A stretch of DNA of 35,247 nucleotides from CAZFLD01 sp964519835 (GTDB lineage: Bacteria > Spirochaetota > Spirochaetia > DSM-27196 > CAZFLD01): the NCBI GenBank assembly GCA_964519835.1, contig CAZFLD010000046.1, positions 1 through 35,247 of the forward strand, given 5' to 3'. The notes beneath the pieces were generated by a model, which did no database searches, was not told the DNA's origin, and saw only the letters and a list, made by a program, of their open reading frames with translations. The translations under genes and the position numbers were made by a program. Shown piece by piece: positions 8,299 to 17,367 of this stretch. Position 1 is the stretch's first letter. The number at the start of each line of letters is the position of its first letter.

Positions 8299-10408
8299 GG
8301 TAGGCCCCCGTCGCGATTAGATAGTAGGCGGCGCAACCCCAGTTGTAATCCGGGACGCCGGCTGAGTCGTAGAGGCATGGGTCGGTGGCGAGGTTTTCCG
8401 GAAAAGATGCTTCGCGGTCGTAGGCCGCGATGAGACGGCGTGCAGCCTCGTCCGCGGCATCGTGGTAACCTTGTTCTGCCAACATCTCGAGAAGCCAGTA
8501 GCTGATCTGTGGCCACGCCCGGCCTCTCCAATAGCCAACCGGGTCGTAACTCGCCTCGTCGTAGGCCACCGAGGGAAACGGGACGGCGCCAAAGAACTGT
8601 TTGGGATCGAGGAGAACCTTCTCGATCAGCTCTCGCTTGAGAGCGGCATCCAGATTCAAGCCGGCCCAGATCGGCCAAAACAGGTAAAAGGTCTTCACGC
8701 GAGTGTGGCGTCCCGTAGCGTGGTTATAATCCCAGAAGCGTCTATCGGCCGGCACGTAACAGACACGCATAAGCGCTTCTTGAATCGCCGCTGCGCGATT
8801 GCGATAGTGCTTGGCGGCCTCTGCGTCGTTACGACGCTCGGAGAACGCAGCGAGAGTTGTAGCGTCGCGATACAAAAAGCAGTTTAACTGGACGGACGCA
8901 ATGGGCGGCAACCACGTGCAGCCGCCCATCATTCTTGCCGGCTTGAGCTCGTCCCAGAGGGGCGAGTTATCGGCGGTCTGGCCCGACCATGTCCACTCGG
9001 CAAGGCCGTCGCGATCGCGGTCGCTGAGCTTCTCCCAGTAGGCATGGTTCCGTACCAGTTTTGGATAGATCGTTTCTAGAAACGCGAGATCGTCCGGATT
9101 CGCACGAAGGTACTTGTCCACGGACCAAGACGCTACCGGTGCCTGGGGAGCGCCGATGACGTTTCGTCCCGGCACGTGATAGTTAAAGCCATGTTCGGGG
9201 CAGTAGCCTTCCTCCGTCTGCCGCACAAACTGCGCTAGTATGGCTCCTTTGGCGAGCTGGGGCGCAAAGCGAGCCGCTGCCGCCGAGGAGAAAATCGCGT
9301 CCCAGAAAAAAGCTCTGGTGAAGCCGGCGGAGGACGGGACGCAGGTCGAGGCTACGAGCGAGCCGAACTCCCCGGCGGGACCGGACGCTTGAAAGCCGGT
9401 GCGAGAAAGCGCAAAGCGGGCCTTCCACGCCTCGGCGACGGCAGTGGTGCGAGCGACCGCCGGAGCCCGCGCGGCGTCAATGCGCTCGAGGAAGGCAGTC
9501 CGTGCGCCGGCGGCAGCCTCTTCGACGTCGTGCTTGTCGCCGGGGCCACGCCAGTCGAAGTTGCCGTGCCTGTACGTTGCCACCGACAACTCCGTGACAA
9601 AAGCAAACTCGATTGAGTCCCCGTCTGCGAGCTTTTTTAGCTCACCGCCAAACCGATAAAAGGGGGGCTCCCCGTTTGCCCATCCGCCGGCGTCCCCGGC
9701 GGCCGCCCCCTCCGGTGTGCCGGCTCTTGTGGCAGCGACGGCAGGCCGCGTCCCAGCTGTGTTGTCCATCCACGGCGGCTCGGAGCTTACCGCCGGCGTG
9801 AGCGCCGGTCCGTTGACCTGCGTAATGCAAAACGCGTGCGACGGAAGCTGCGGCTCGTCCGGACTCAGGAGACCTCCCGTGACCGAGTTGTCATCGGCGG
9901 TGGCGAACATGGTTCGTGCCGGAACATCGGAGTAGCCGTAGATACCAACGGGACTCGGATCGGCACGGCGCTCCGGCGCAATCTGCCCGAGGAAGACGGG
10001 CTCCAGGTCGATAGAATCGCCGTCCGAGCAGATCGTAAATGACGAGAGGAGGCGGCTTTCGTCAAGGAATACGTGACGGGCCGTTACAACAAGCCGGACC
10101 ACCGTAGTCGGCTCTGCCTCGGGCGCGACGTGAACCTCGCCCCGCTCGCGCGTTTCCCAGGGAAGGCTCACGAGCGCGCCTCGACGGAGTGGTACGAGTC
10201 TACCCGAGTCGTGGAGCCAGAGTGTCAGAAGAGCATCTGCGGCGTCTTGATGCAGGACACTCGATCGGACCTGTAACTGCCCCGGTCCAAACGGACGCCC
10301 TGCGGGAAACACGACACCGAACTGTGAGTAGCGGTCCACAAAGGGCCGTGTCGGCGCGTCGTAGGTGATGCTGTTTGAGAACAAGCTGTCGGCTGTGTCT
10401 GAGTGCAT
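8288..10408 (-). CDS. MGH1/GH63-like glycoside hydrolase
   Basis: A 706-residue protein with an N-terminal beta-sandwich region of about 280 residues and a C-terminal (alpha/alpha)6-barrel like those of the GH63/GH37 clan and MGH1-type glycosidases. Visible motifs are FTRAFFWDAIFSSAAAARF, RDRDGLAEWTWSGQTADNSPLWDE (the DNSP-WD block usually carrying the catalytic acid) and PVGYWRGRAWPQISYW. It should remove or cut alpha-linked sugars, but linkage is unknown. I prefer the ATG at 10408 because GGAG lies nine bases upstream; the frame also has an ATG at 10453 without a good ribosome site. There is no signal peptide, so it acts in the cytoplasm. It is the first gene of the operon with a sulfatase, a URO-D-like protein and probably a second sulfatase. 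The related gene at 22737 shares the barrel only. Confidence 0.86.
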   Translation of the reverse strand: MHSDTADSLFSNSITYDAPTRPFVDRYSQFGVVFPAGRPFGPGQLQVRSSVLHQDAADALLTLWLHDSGRLVPLRRGALVSLPWETRERGEVHVAPEAEPTTVVRLVVTARHVFLDESRLLSSFTICSDGDSIDLEPVFLGQIAPERRADPSPVGIYGYSDVPARTMFATADDNSVTGGLLSPDEPQLPSHAFCITQVNGPALTPAVSSEPPWMDNTAGTRPAVAATRAGTPEGAAAGDAGGWANGEPPFYRFGGELKKLADGDSIEFAFVTELSVATYRHGNFDWRGPGDKHDVEEAAAGARTAFLERIDAARAPAVARTTAVAEAWKARFALSRTGFQASGPAGEFGSLVASTCVPSSAGFTRAFFWDAIFSSAAAARFAPQLAKGAILAQFVRQTEEGYCPEHGFNYHVPGRNVIGAPQAPVASWSVDKYLRANPDDLAFLETIYPKLVRNHAYWEKLSDRDRDGLAEWTWSGQTADNSPLWDELKPARMMGGCTWLPPIASVQLNCFLYRDATTLAAFSERRNDAEAAKHYRNRAAAIQEALMRVCYVPADRRFWDYNHATGRHTRVKTFYLFWPIWAGLNLDAALKRELIEKVLLDPKQFFGAVPFPSVAYDEASYDPVGYWRGRAWPQISYWLLEMLAEQGYHDAADEAARRLIAAYDREASFPENLATDPCLYDSAGVPDYNWGCAAYYLIATGAYRES

Positions 10409-10541
10409 GGCTTCTTTCTCCGAGCTGGTTTGGGCGGCTGCCCTCTTGGCCATTGAAAGGTCACATTTCCCGGCTGTAAAGGTGAAAGATTCAATATTTG
10501 GGGCAGTTCTTTACATCGGCTGTGGAAATCCTGGCTCAGAG

Positions 10542-10555
10542 GGTAAGCTCTTACC
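10542..10555. promoter_or_regulatory. Inverted repeat in divergent intergenic region, possible operator
   Basis: GGTAAG and CTTACC flank a 2-bp centre, a perfect 6-bp inverted repeat, in the 213-bp gap between the minus-strand glycosidase and the plus-strand isomerase remnant. It could bind a dimeric regulator. I see no confident -35/-10 pair in this gap. Confidence 0.35.
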
Positions 10556-11205
10556 TTGTTGCGCCGGACCGCGAGCAGGTTGTCCGCCGTCTGCTGCAAA
10601 CAAGATTCGAAGAGGGTAAACATGAAGCTACCGGTATGTGCGGAAAGCAAATGAGGCTTTGAATGAGAGAGAACTGGCGTTAGTCAATCTTTGCGCGGAC
10701 CGCTGTTGCATCTGGGACGATGACGAGGACAAGCGTTGTCAGATGGCGGAGCGATCGGAAGCAATCATCCGCGCGGGAGAGATACTCGGTGCCGAAACTA
10801 TTCGTATTGACGCCGGTGGCCGTGACGACGAATACAGCAGTGAGCAGTTCGATTATATCGTCTCGCGATACAAAACCTGGGCCGCGCGCGCCGCCGACCG
10901 AGGCTACAGAATCGGACCGGAAAATCACTGGGGGACCGAGGTCAAGCCGGCAATAATGCGAAACCTCTCGCAGACCGTAGATCATCCAGGTTACGGTGTT
11001 CTGGTACACTTCAAACATCCCGAGGATACGCAGTTTATGGACTGGGCAATGCACACGCACATCTCATGGGACCTGGTTAACGCCAATCTCGAGGAAACCC
11101 TCGAAACGCTGTATCGCACCGGCTATTCCGGGGCCTGGAGCGCCGAGCACCATTCCGGAGAGGACGAGTACGACGAGGTTGGGATTCAGTTGGCGTCTAT
11201 ACGAA

Positions 11206-11243
11206 GGGCCGTGCGAAGAGTGACGGGCCGTGCGAAGAGTAAC
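11206..11243. repeat. 19-bp tandem duplication
   Basis: GGGCCGTGCGAAGAGTGAC (11206-11224) is repeated directly at 11225-11243 with one mismatch (G to A at unit position 17). It lies at the 3' end of the isomerase remnant. As 19 is not a multiple of three, it changes the reading frame of the C-terminus. Confidence 0.8.
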
Positions 11244-11273
11244 AAACAAAGCCGGGCCACAAAGGGCCCGGCT
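11241..11273 (-). terminator. Rho-independent terminator of the ABC transporter operon
   Basis: A perfect 9-bp stem (AGCCGGGCC/GGCCCGGCT, 11250-11258 with 11265-11273) has a 6-base loop and, on the minus strand, is followed by TTTGTTTGTT. It lies 20 bases past the solute-binding protein stop. It also falls inside the 3' end of the plus-strand isomerase remnant. Confidence 0.82.
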
Positions 11274-11292
11274 GAATGACTAGTCGACTAAG

Positions 11293-12918
11293 TTAGCGCC
11301 AGACGCGGTCGTAGGCTGCCTGTTTCATTTGAACAAAGCGCTCAAGACCGGCTCCTCGAACCTCGGAGACAAAGCGGTCCCAGTCGGAGTCCACATTCAA
11401 GTCTCCCACGATAAAGCGAACAATCGATTCGTTTATGTAGGTGTCGATGGTGCTCCAGAGCTCCTGGTACTCCTCGATCTCGTCGGGAAGGAGGGCAAGT
11501 GGTGGGACCTGTGTTTCCACGGGCGGGGTGTACTCGAGAAGTCGCAGCGTGGAATCTCCCATCTTAGCGATCGGGTCAAAGACCTCCCAATCGGCCGTTT
11601 CGATGGAGGTATGGATGTAGTACGGGTGCTGCAGGTACCAGTGTAGGTTATGGGGCTGTTGGACGGCCCACACGTTCTCGAGCATCAACGCCAGCGCCGG
11701 CTCTTTTGCACTGTTCAGCGCAATTTCACCATCTTCGACCCAGCGCCAATGCTCGCCCTCAACACCGAATCGTGCTCGGAGTGAGAGATCGTAGTCAAAA
11801 AACTGGTCGAACCAACGGACTGCAACCTCGGGGTACTCCGCGGCAACTGTAATCGACCCGCTTCCCATGCCGATGCCGGTCCACGGATTAAACGCCGCGT
11901 TGCGGACTCCGTCGGGCCCCTCGAGGGGATCGAGGTGCACGTAGGTGTTTGCCGAGTTCTCGTTGCTCTCAAAGAACGCTCCGCCTGCCGGAAAGACACC
12001 GACAATTGTCGGCGCGGAAGCCAGAAGCGTTCGCAGTTGGTTCTGGTCCTGCGTGAAGGAGACTGGATCGAGGAGTCCTTCTTCCACCAGGCTATTCATG
12101 TATGCCAGACCCTCACGGAAGTCCTCTTGGATAAAGGTAGGAACAATCTCTCCTTCTTCGACATGCATCTTCTCAATCAAGTCCCAGTTAACAAAGGAAT
12201 TGAGCAGAAAAACCGTCGGGTCCATCTGCCAGCCGGTGCGGGCGCCGATCAAGGGAATCTCGTCCGCCTCTCCGTTGCCGTTTGGATCGCCGTTCTTGAA
12301 AGCCGTCAACACTTCGCGAAACTCTTCCGTTGTGGTCGGCATCTCGAGTCCGAGGGCGTCGAGCCAATTCTGGTTGATCCAAAATCGGTTTGAGGGGTCG
12401 CAGTGCGGGCACGAGCTCACGTTTGGAAAGCTGTAGATGTTGCCGTCCGCGGCGGTAATCAGGTTTGCGACCTGGGGGCGCGCCTGCAGGGCCTCCTGAA
12501 AAAAGACCGCTTGTTCTTCGATCAAGTCGTTTAACGGAAGCAGAACGCCCTGGGTGCCCCACAAGAGCTGGCCGTTGATGTCGGTGTTCTGAAGGTTGAT
12601 CATGTCGGGCAGCTCGGCCTGGGCGGCGAACATAAGGTTCATGCGGTTTTTGTAGTCCTGCGATCCTACCGGTCGCAAGTCGATGGCAACATTGGTCCGC
12701 TCTTCGAGCAGGTTGGTGAGAATGTTGTCGTCGTAGTCGGCGACCCTCTCCTCGCGTGGAATCATGTAGCTGAGCTCGACGGACTCCTCGACGATTGGGA
12801 GCGTTCCCGGAGCCGTTAGCGCGACCGCTGAAGCGCCGTCGTCGGCATCTGCTGAGCCACCGGCGAACGCCGCCATCGAGACGATTACCATCAGTGTGAC
12901 AAATAGTAACTTCCTCAT
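11293..12918 (-). CDS. Extracellular solute-binding protein of an LplA-type sugar ABC transporter
   Basis: A 541-residue periplasmic binding protein expected to capture oligosaccharides for the adjacent permeases. The N-terminus MRKLLFVTLMVIVSMAAFA followed by GGSADADD is a signal peptide with a probable signal peptidase I site after AFA; there is no lipobox Cys. Internal segments match the large LplA/YtcQ-like family: LPDMINLQNTDINGQLLW, PLNDLIEE, FWINQNWLDALGLEMPTTTEEFREVL, and KNGDPNGNGEADEIPL, an Asp/Asn-rich loop usual in these proteins. The ATG at 12918 has a perfect AGGAGG six bases upstream; the frame runs open to 13137 but overlaps the permease end without conserved sequence. It is the last gene of the operon, separated from the permease by a 149-bp leader. 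Confidence 0.94.
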   Translation of the reverse strand: MRKLLFVTLMVIVSMAAFAGGSADADDGASAVALTAPGTLPIVEESVELSYMIPREERVADYDDNILTNLLEERTNVAIDLRPVGSQDYKNRMNLMFAAQAELPDMINLQNTDINGQLLWGTQGVLLPLNDLIEEQAVFFQEALQARPQVANLITAADGNIYSFPNVSSCPHCDPSNRFWINQNWLDALGLEMPTTTEEFREVLTAFKNGDPNGNGEADEIPLIGARTGWQMDPTVFLLNSFVNWDLIEKMHVEEGEIVPTFIQEDFREGLAYMNSLVEEGLLDPVSFTQDQNQLRTLLASAPTIVGVFPAGGAFFESNENSANTYVHLDPLEGPDGVRNAAFNPWTGIGMGSGSITVAAEYPEVAVRWFDQFFDYDLSLRARFGVEGEHWRWVEDGEIALNSAKEPALALMLENVWAVQQPHNLHWYLQHPYYIHTSIETADWEVFDPIAKMGDSTLRLLEYTPPVETQVPPLALLPDEIEEYQELWSTIDTYINESIVRFIVGDLNVDSDWDRFVSEVRGAGLERFVQMKQAAYDRVWR

Positions 12919-13067
12919 TACTATCCTCCTTAAAGTGTTGTGTCCTTGTGACACGAATGCTACGGCGGGCCTCGGACGGGCTATGTACCGGGGCCTGCCC
13001 CTTTCTCTCTGCTGTTCTCCTCCCTCCTTTCTTGAATTCCTTGTTCTGTTCTTGCCGCCAACGACGG
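12919..13067 (-). promoter_or_regulatory. Intercistronic leader of the solute-binding protein gene
   Basis: This 149-bp gap ends in a strong AGGAGG at 12925-12930. It contains GTGTC-acaag-GACAC as a small inverted repeat near 12940-12954, and an imperfect 8-bp stem at 12968-12995 with one C-A mismatch in the transcript. It may stabilise the mRNA or raise expression of the binding protein relative to the permeases. No clear promoter is seen. Confidence 0.35.
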
Positions 13068-13964
13068 CTATCCTTTTAGTGATCCAATCATCACTCCTTT
13101 CACAAATTGTTTCTGAACAAAAGGGTAGACGAGCCACACCGGTAGACTCGCAACAACAATAAGCGAGTAGCGGAGTAGATTAGCCAATCCCAGCATCTGT
13201 TCTTCGAGCTCGGGATCAACCACCATCATGTCTCCGGACATTTCGTTGAGAATAAGTATTTCTCGGAGCACGAGTTGGAGCGGGTATTTCTCGGTGTCGT
13301 CCAAGTAAATAAACGCGTCGAAAAAAGCGTTCCAGTGCATGACGCCGTAGAACAGCACTAAGACCGCGATGATCGCCTTGGACAGCGGTAAGACCACCTT
13401 GATCAAAAAGTAGATGTCGGAGCAGCCGTCCATTTCGGCGGCCTCGCGTAGCTCCCCTGGGATAGTCTGTTGGAAAAACGTACGGGCGATTATCAAGTTC
13501 CAAACGCCGATTGCCTGGGGCAGGATCATCGCAAGGCGATTGTCTAGCAGGCCGAGGGAGCGCATGAGTATGTACATGGGTATAAGGCCGCCGGAAAAAA
13601 GCATTGTGAACGAGAATAAAAACATCAGGAGGTTGCGACCCTGTAGATCTTTGCGCGATAGCGGATAGGCGGCCATGACCGTCAACACGACATTTAGCGT
13701 GGTTCCGGCGACCGTATAAAAGATCGTATTGGCATAGCCGCTCATAATAAGGTGATGGCGGAACACCGCTCGATAGCCTTCCAGGGACGGCTCCACCGGA
13801 AGTAGTCGGACGCGACCGGTTAAGACCGCATCGGGAGAGCTAAACGAAGCGGAAAATATGTAGACTAACGGGTAGAGGACGATGAGCAATGCAATTAGCA
13901 AAAGCGCATCGTTTACCATATAGAAGGTTCTGTCGCCAAGACGGATCCTCTGTCTTTTTGTCAT
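13068..13964 (-). CDS. Sugar ABC transporter permease, YtcP/LplC type
   Basis: A 298-residue inner-membrane permease of the MalG-like (CUT1) group. Six transmembrane segments are visible, for example ALLLIALLIVLYPLVYIFSA, NVVLTVMAAYPLSRKDL, and a C-terminal LLRYSLIVVASLPVWLVYPF. The cytoplasmic EAA loop ELREAAEMDGCSDIYFLIKV, followed by VLPLSKAIIAVLVLF, contacts the ATPase. The ending FVQKQFVKGVMIGSLKG is characteristic of the family. The start lies seven bases after the LplB-type gene, and translation is probably coupled. No ATP-binding subunit is in the window; such transporters commonly share a MsmK-like ATPase encoded elsewhere. Confidence 0.95.
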   Translation of the reverse strand: MTKRQRIRLGDRTFYMVNDALLLIALLIVLYPLVYIFSASFSSPDAVLTGRVRLLPVEPSLEGYRAVFRHHLIMSGYANTIFYTVAGTTLNVVLTVMAAYPLSRKDLQGRNLLMFLFSFTMLFSGGLIPMYILMRSLGLLDNRLAMILPQAIGVWNLIIARTFFQQTIPGELREAAEMDGCSDIYFLIKVVLPLSKAIIAVLVLFYGVMHWNAFFDAFIYLDDTEKYPLQLVLREILILNEMSGDMMVVDPELEEQMLGLANLLRYSLIVVASLPVWLVYPFVQKQFVKGVMIGSLKG

Positions 13965-13971
13965 AGCGCCC

Positions 13972-14886
13972 CTACCACAGACTTGTTTGGCCCAGGCGTT
14001 TTGCCACGCCGTTTACCGATACGATTAAAATGAGGTTTATCACCGATAGAAAGAGACCGATTGCAGCGCCGTAGGAAAAGCTCGGCGCGGCGGATGCAAG
14101 GCCGACCTTGTAGATGTACGTAGCAATAACTTCCGACGACTGGAGGTTAAGGTTGTTTTGCATGAGAAAGACCTTTTCGAAGCCGACCTGCATAACACGG
14201 CCCAAATTGAGAATAAGAAGAATTGTGGCTGTAGGGAGTATGCCCGGTAGATCGATATGTCTGATGCGTTGAAAGCGGCTTGCCCCGTCTATGGTGGCCG
14301 CCTCGTGTAACTCCGGATCAACGGAGGATAGGGCAGCCAGATAGATTATGGTTCCCCATCCTGCGTTTTGCCAGACTCCGGAGAAGACGTATATACTCTT
14401 GAAGAATTCGGGCGCGGCCATGTAGTCCCGAGCCGGAAACCCAACTGTCTGAAGCAGTATGTTGACTATTCCAACGCGGGGATTCAAAAACTCAATGATT
14501 ATCCCGACCATGACGACCGTCGAAATAAAGTGCGGCATGTAGACAATAAACTGCACGGCCTTTGTGAATCGGCGGCGGAGGCTCGAGTTCATGGCAAGGG
14601 CAAGGATAATCGGGACGGGGAAAGAGGCAACGAGCTGGAAAAAGCTAATGCCGACGGTGTTTAGGATGGTACGCTCAAAATAGAAACTGTTGATATAACG
14701 TTCAAAGTAACGAAGGCCCACCCACGGGCTTCCCAGTATTCCTTCTCGAGCGTTGAAGTTCTTAAATGAGATGATCACGCCGTACATCGGCACGTAACGG
14801 AATATTACGAGCCACACGACGGGGAGCAGCAGAAGCAGATAAAGCTGATAGTTTTTCTTGGCCTGGCCCAGCCTGGTTCGTGGCAT
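13972..14886 (-). CDS. Sugar ABC transporter permease, LplB type
   Basis: A 304-residue inner-membrane permease of the MalF-like group. The N-terminal YQLYLLLLLPVVWLVIFRYVPMYGVIISFKNF is typical of LplB. The EAA loop reads ELHEAATIDGASRFQRIRHI, followed by DLPGILPTATILLILNLG. Six transmembrane segments are evident, and the C-terminus is SVNGVAKRLGQTSLW. An AGGAGG lies 11 bases before the ATG. It is the first gene of the transporter operon, 143 bp downstream of the sensor regulator on the same strand, and pairs with the YtcP-type subunit to form the translocation channel. Confidence 0.95.
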   Translation of the reverse strand: MPRTRLGQAKKNYQLYLLLLLPVVWLVIFRYVPMYGVIISFKNFNAREGILGSPWVGLRYFERYINSFYFERTILNTVGISFFQLVASFPVPIILALAMNSSLRRRFTKAVQFIVYMPHFISTVVMVGIIIEFLNPRVGIVNILLQTVGFPARDYMAAPEFFKSIYVFSGVWQNAGWGTIIYLAALSSVDPELHEAATIDGASRFQRIRHIDLPGILPTATILLILNLGRVMQVGFEKVFLMQNNLNLQSSEVIATYIYKVGLASAAPSFSYGAAIGLFLSVINLILIVSVNGVAKRLGQTSLW

Positions 14887-15029
14887 GCCTCGCGGTCCCT
14901 CCTCTTAGTACGACTATTATTCGATTGAAGGGGGCGGAACCCAAATCTGTAAAGGTGAACTTTTTGATCTATCGTGCGGAATTCGACCTGGGCATGTGGA
15001 AATCGGCGCTTGGTGTGGAAGTGTTGAAC

Positions 15030-17330
15030 TCAACCGACGTCGGCTGCGCCGTTGACCGACGATCCGTGGTTGCGCTGTCGGTATTCGCCGGGACTAACCC
15101 CCATAAGGCGCCGAAATGCTTTGTAGAAGGTGTTGGGTGCGGCATATCCAACCGCCACGGCGATGTCGCCTACACTCTCTTTGGTCCTTTTCAGACGTTC
15201 GGCAGCACGCTCGATGCGAAGCCGCTCCAAGTACTCAGCCATGCCTACACCGGCATTTTCTTTGAAAAAGCGTGACGCATACCCCGGCGAAAAGCCGAAC
15301 TCATCTGCCAAAACGTTTAATCCGAGAAGTGGATCGGAGCATCGTTGCGCCAAAAAAGCCTGCATCTCCGAAAAGACCCGGTCTTGGCGTGTCCTAACCG
15401 CGTTTTGTGCTCGCTTACAGAGGTCTATAAATACTCCCTCCAAGGTTCGAAGACGTTCGTGGAACGCGAGCTCGCGGCGGGCCTCATCGAGGTGTGTTTG
15501 GAGCACCTTTTGTAGCTGCACATCGCCGAAGATCAGAGCGCCTTTGATACGAAGCAAAGCGCCCTCGAGCTGGTTTAGGACCAGCTCCACCGCGTGAGGG
15601 GTCAGATCGTCCGCGGCCTCCACGGACCGACGCAGCTCCGCGAGAACACGGTGGGTCTTTTCTTCGTTTCCGGCGACCACACTTCTGGAGAGCGCGATCT
15701 CCATCTCCAGGTCAAAGACAGCACGATTCTCATCGTGGTGTTTCATATCCGAATAGAGGATCGGTCCCGACTCCCCCATGATCAGCTGGTAGTCGTGAAT
15801 CGTCTTGGCCTGGGAGTAGAGCGCCGAGACCTCCGAAATGGACGATCCTACTCCCGAGGCCGATACAACGACGCGAACTGAGCCTATCGGACCGAGGGAT
15901 GCGCGAATCGTATCCACCGCGGGTTCGATGATACTTCGGAGCTTAGCGATTTGTTCGCCGGATAGATTGAGCAAAAACGCCGTTGCTTCAGGCTCAATGT
16001 CGGCCGGGTAGCTTTCCACGGAAATTGCTTTTCTGAAGCTCTCCTCAAGCATTGCCCGGAGAATCGGCTGCCCCGAGAGCTGCCGTTCACCCGTTGTCGC
16101 CGCAGCCTGGCGAACAACCGAGATCACACAAACTGCGTAGTGCTCGTGTTCAAAGCTCAGCCGTGCCAGTCGTCGCGCCGACTCCACCTCGGCGTCACTC
16201 TCGAATTTGCCGCTTAGTAGTTGCTCGACAAACGACGATTGAATCACGGGAGTACGCCGTTCGATGGTCTCTTGTAGTGCGTTGTTGTCTTCGACCATCG
16301 ACTCGAAGGAGGCCGCCAGCATAGAAAACTCGTCCTGCAGCTCCGGCGCGCCGCCGGCATCCGACACGGCTTGGAGAAGCTCCCGGATCGGGCGCATATC
16401 TCGGATAGCGAAGTACCGGGCCAGCAGAAAGCCGACGACGATTTCGAGGCCGATGATTGCCAGAAAGACGTAGCCCACGAGATTAACCTGGTCGAAAAAA
16501 ATGGCCGTTGGGATGGCCGCTACAAGCCGGAATGGATAACGCTGCGATGCATCTTCGAGCGTTACAAAGCGGCCGCCCCGTAAGGCGCTTTTGGCCTCGA
16601 TGTAGCGATCGAGCGTCTCTAATTCGCCCGCAGCCGCGATGACGCGGTTTTGGTCGTCGAGGACCGCCAGGAATCCTGTGCTCCCCGTGTTGATTGCGTT
16701 CAGGTAGGAGACAAACGCCGTCTCATCGACATAAACCATGATTACGCCGCGGGGCCGAATCGTGTCCAATGGAAAGGATTCCAGGAATCGTACCATTTGA
16801 GTCTGAGCTCCCGCCGGTCCAATCGACATTGCGGGAAGTAGACGGCGTCGAAACGTCGAGGACCGGATCCAATGCTCCCACTCGCCAAAGCTCCAGTCGC
16901 CGTGGACAAAGAAGTTGTCGTAGTACATCTGTGTCCGCACCACGATTTGGGTGGTGGATACCAACACGCCCGATTCGTAGAAATACACGTATACGTCGTC
17001 GATAAAAGTGGAGGTGAGGTTGAAAAGCGGCAGAGACTCCTGGAAATGAAGGATGTCGTAATAATTGGGATAGGGGAGGGGACGTTCGATTCTTGCGACA
17101 AGTGATGTATCGGTCCCGTTGGCCAGTTGGGCCACTGATGTGTAGAGATCGTTAATACGATTGTCGAGGAGGCGTCGGGAGAAGTCCAAATCCCGGCGGC
17201 CACTTTCGATGGCCGCGTCACGGATCACACGATACGAGAGGACGTAGGCTGCCGTTGCAATAAGCACGGTAACCGCCGAAAACGCAATGTAGGTCAGAAA
17301 AAACTTTCGCGCGCGTTTTCCCATCTTCAT
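15030..17330 (-). CDS. Membrane-anchored AraC-family sensor regulator
   Basis: A 766-residue one-component regulator. Transmembrane segment 1 spans about residues 10-32 and segment 2 about 285-308. Between them is a 250-residue extracytoplasmic sensor, probably a Cache-type fold, with NLTSTFIDDVYVYFYESGVLV and GVIMVYVDETAFVSYLNAIN. A short linker resembling HAMP (RDMRPIRELLQAVSD) leads to a cytoplasmic domain and a C-terminal AraC helix-turn-helix: FGFSPGYASRFFKENAGVGM, then SVGDIAVAVGYAAPNTFYKA with FRRLMGVSPGEYRQR. This architecture is common next to LplABC transporters in Paenibacillus and spirochaetes. It probably senses an external sugar, directly or with the binding protein, and activates the transporter genes downstream. 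No Shine-Dalgarno sequence precedes the ATG; see the promoter entry. Confidence 0.93.
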   Translation of the reverse strand: MKMGKRARKFFLTYIAFSAVTVLIATAAYVLSYRVIRDAAIESGRRDLDFSRRLLDNRINDLYTSVAQLANGTDTSLVARIERPLPYPNYYDILHFQESLPLFNLTSTFIDDVYVYFYESGVLVSTTQIVVRTQMYYDNFFVHGDWSFGEWEHWIRSSTFRRRLLPAMSIGPAGAQTQMVRFLESFPLDTIRPRGVIMVYVDETAFVSYLNAINTGSTGFLAVLDDQNRVIAAAGELETLDRYIEAKSALRGGRFVTLEDASQRYPFRLVAAIPTAIFFDQVNLVGYVFLAIIGLEIVVGFLLARYFAIRDMRPIRELLQAVSDAGGAPELQDEFSMLAASFESMVEDNNALQETIERRTPVIQSSFVEQLLSGKFESDAEVESARRLARLSFEHEHYAVCVISVVRQAAATTGERQLSGQPILRAMLEESFRKAISVESYPADIEPEATAFLLNLSGEQIAKLRSIIEPAVDTIRASLGPIGSVRVVVSASGVGSSISEVSALYSQAKTIHDYQLIMGESGPILYSDMKHHDENRAVFDLEMEIALSRSVVAGNEEKTHRVLAELRRSVEAADDLTPHAVELVLNQLEGALLRIKGALIFGDVQLQKVLQTHLDEARRELAFHERLRTLEGVFIDLCKRAQNAVRTRQDRVFSEMQAFLAQRCSDPLLGLNVLADEFGFSPGYASRFFKENAGVGMAEYLERLRIERAAERLKRTKESVGDIAVAVGYAAPNTFYKAFRRLMGVSPGEYRQRNHGSSVNGAADVG

Positions 17331-17338
17331 CAGAATTG

Positions 17339-17367
17339 ATTATCCCCCAGGGCCGTCAAGCGCGCAA
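17339..17367 (-). promoter_or_regulatory. Candidate promoter of the sensor regulator, near-leaderless
   Basis: On the minus strand TTGCGC (17362-17367) is followed after exactly 17 bases by GATAAT (17339-17344). Only eight bases separate the -10 from the ATG at 17330, so the transcript would start at or next to the start codon. That fits the lack of a ribosome binding site. Confidence 0.5.

Larger units (their letters stand above)
10622..11279 (+). pseudogene. Sugar phosphate isomerase/epimerase remnant (xylose-isomerase-like TIM barrel)
   Basis: The readable part starts at a GTG (10638) and gives 213 residues. Segments such as ERSEAIIRAGEILGAETIRI, YRIGPENHWG and YSGAWSAEHHSGEDEY are typical of the AP-endonuclease-2/xylose-isomerase-like barrel, including the metal-ligand Glu and His positions of the second half. 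The family usually has about 270-290 residues and the first strands are missing. Sixteen bases upstream, in another frame, ATG at 10622 with AGGG before it reads MKLPVCAES then stops, which looks like the genuine N-terminus of the same family. I infer an internal deletion of roughly 30-60 codons that also shifted the frame. The last 20 residues run through a 19-bp duplication and the neighbour's terminator, so the C-terminus is also abnormal. Confidence 0.6.

Noticed and set aside
12919..13137. An N-terminal extension of the solute-binding protein.
   Set aside because: A perfect AGGAGG and a typical signal peptide mark the ATG at 12918; the extension would overlap the permease gene and hide the signal peptide.
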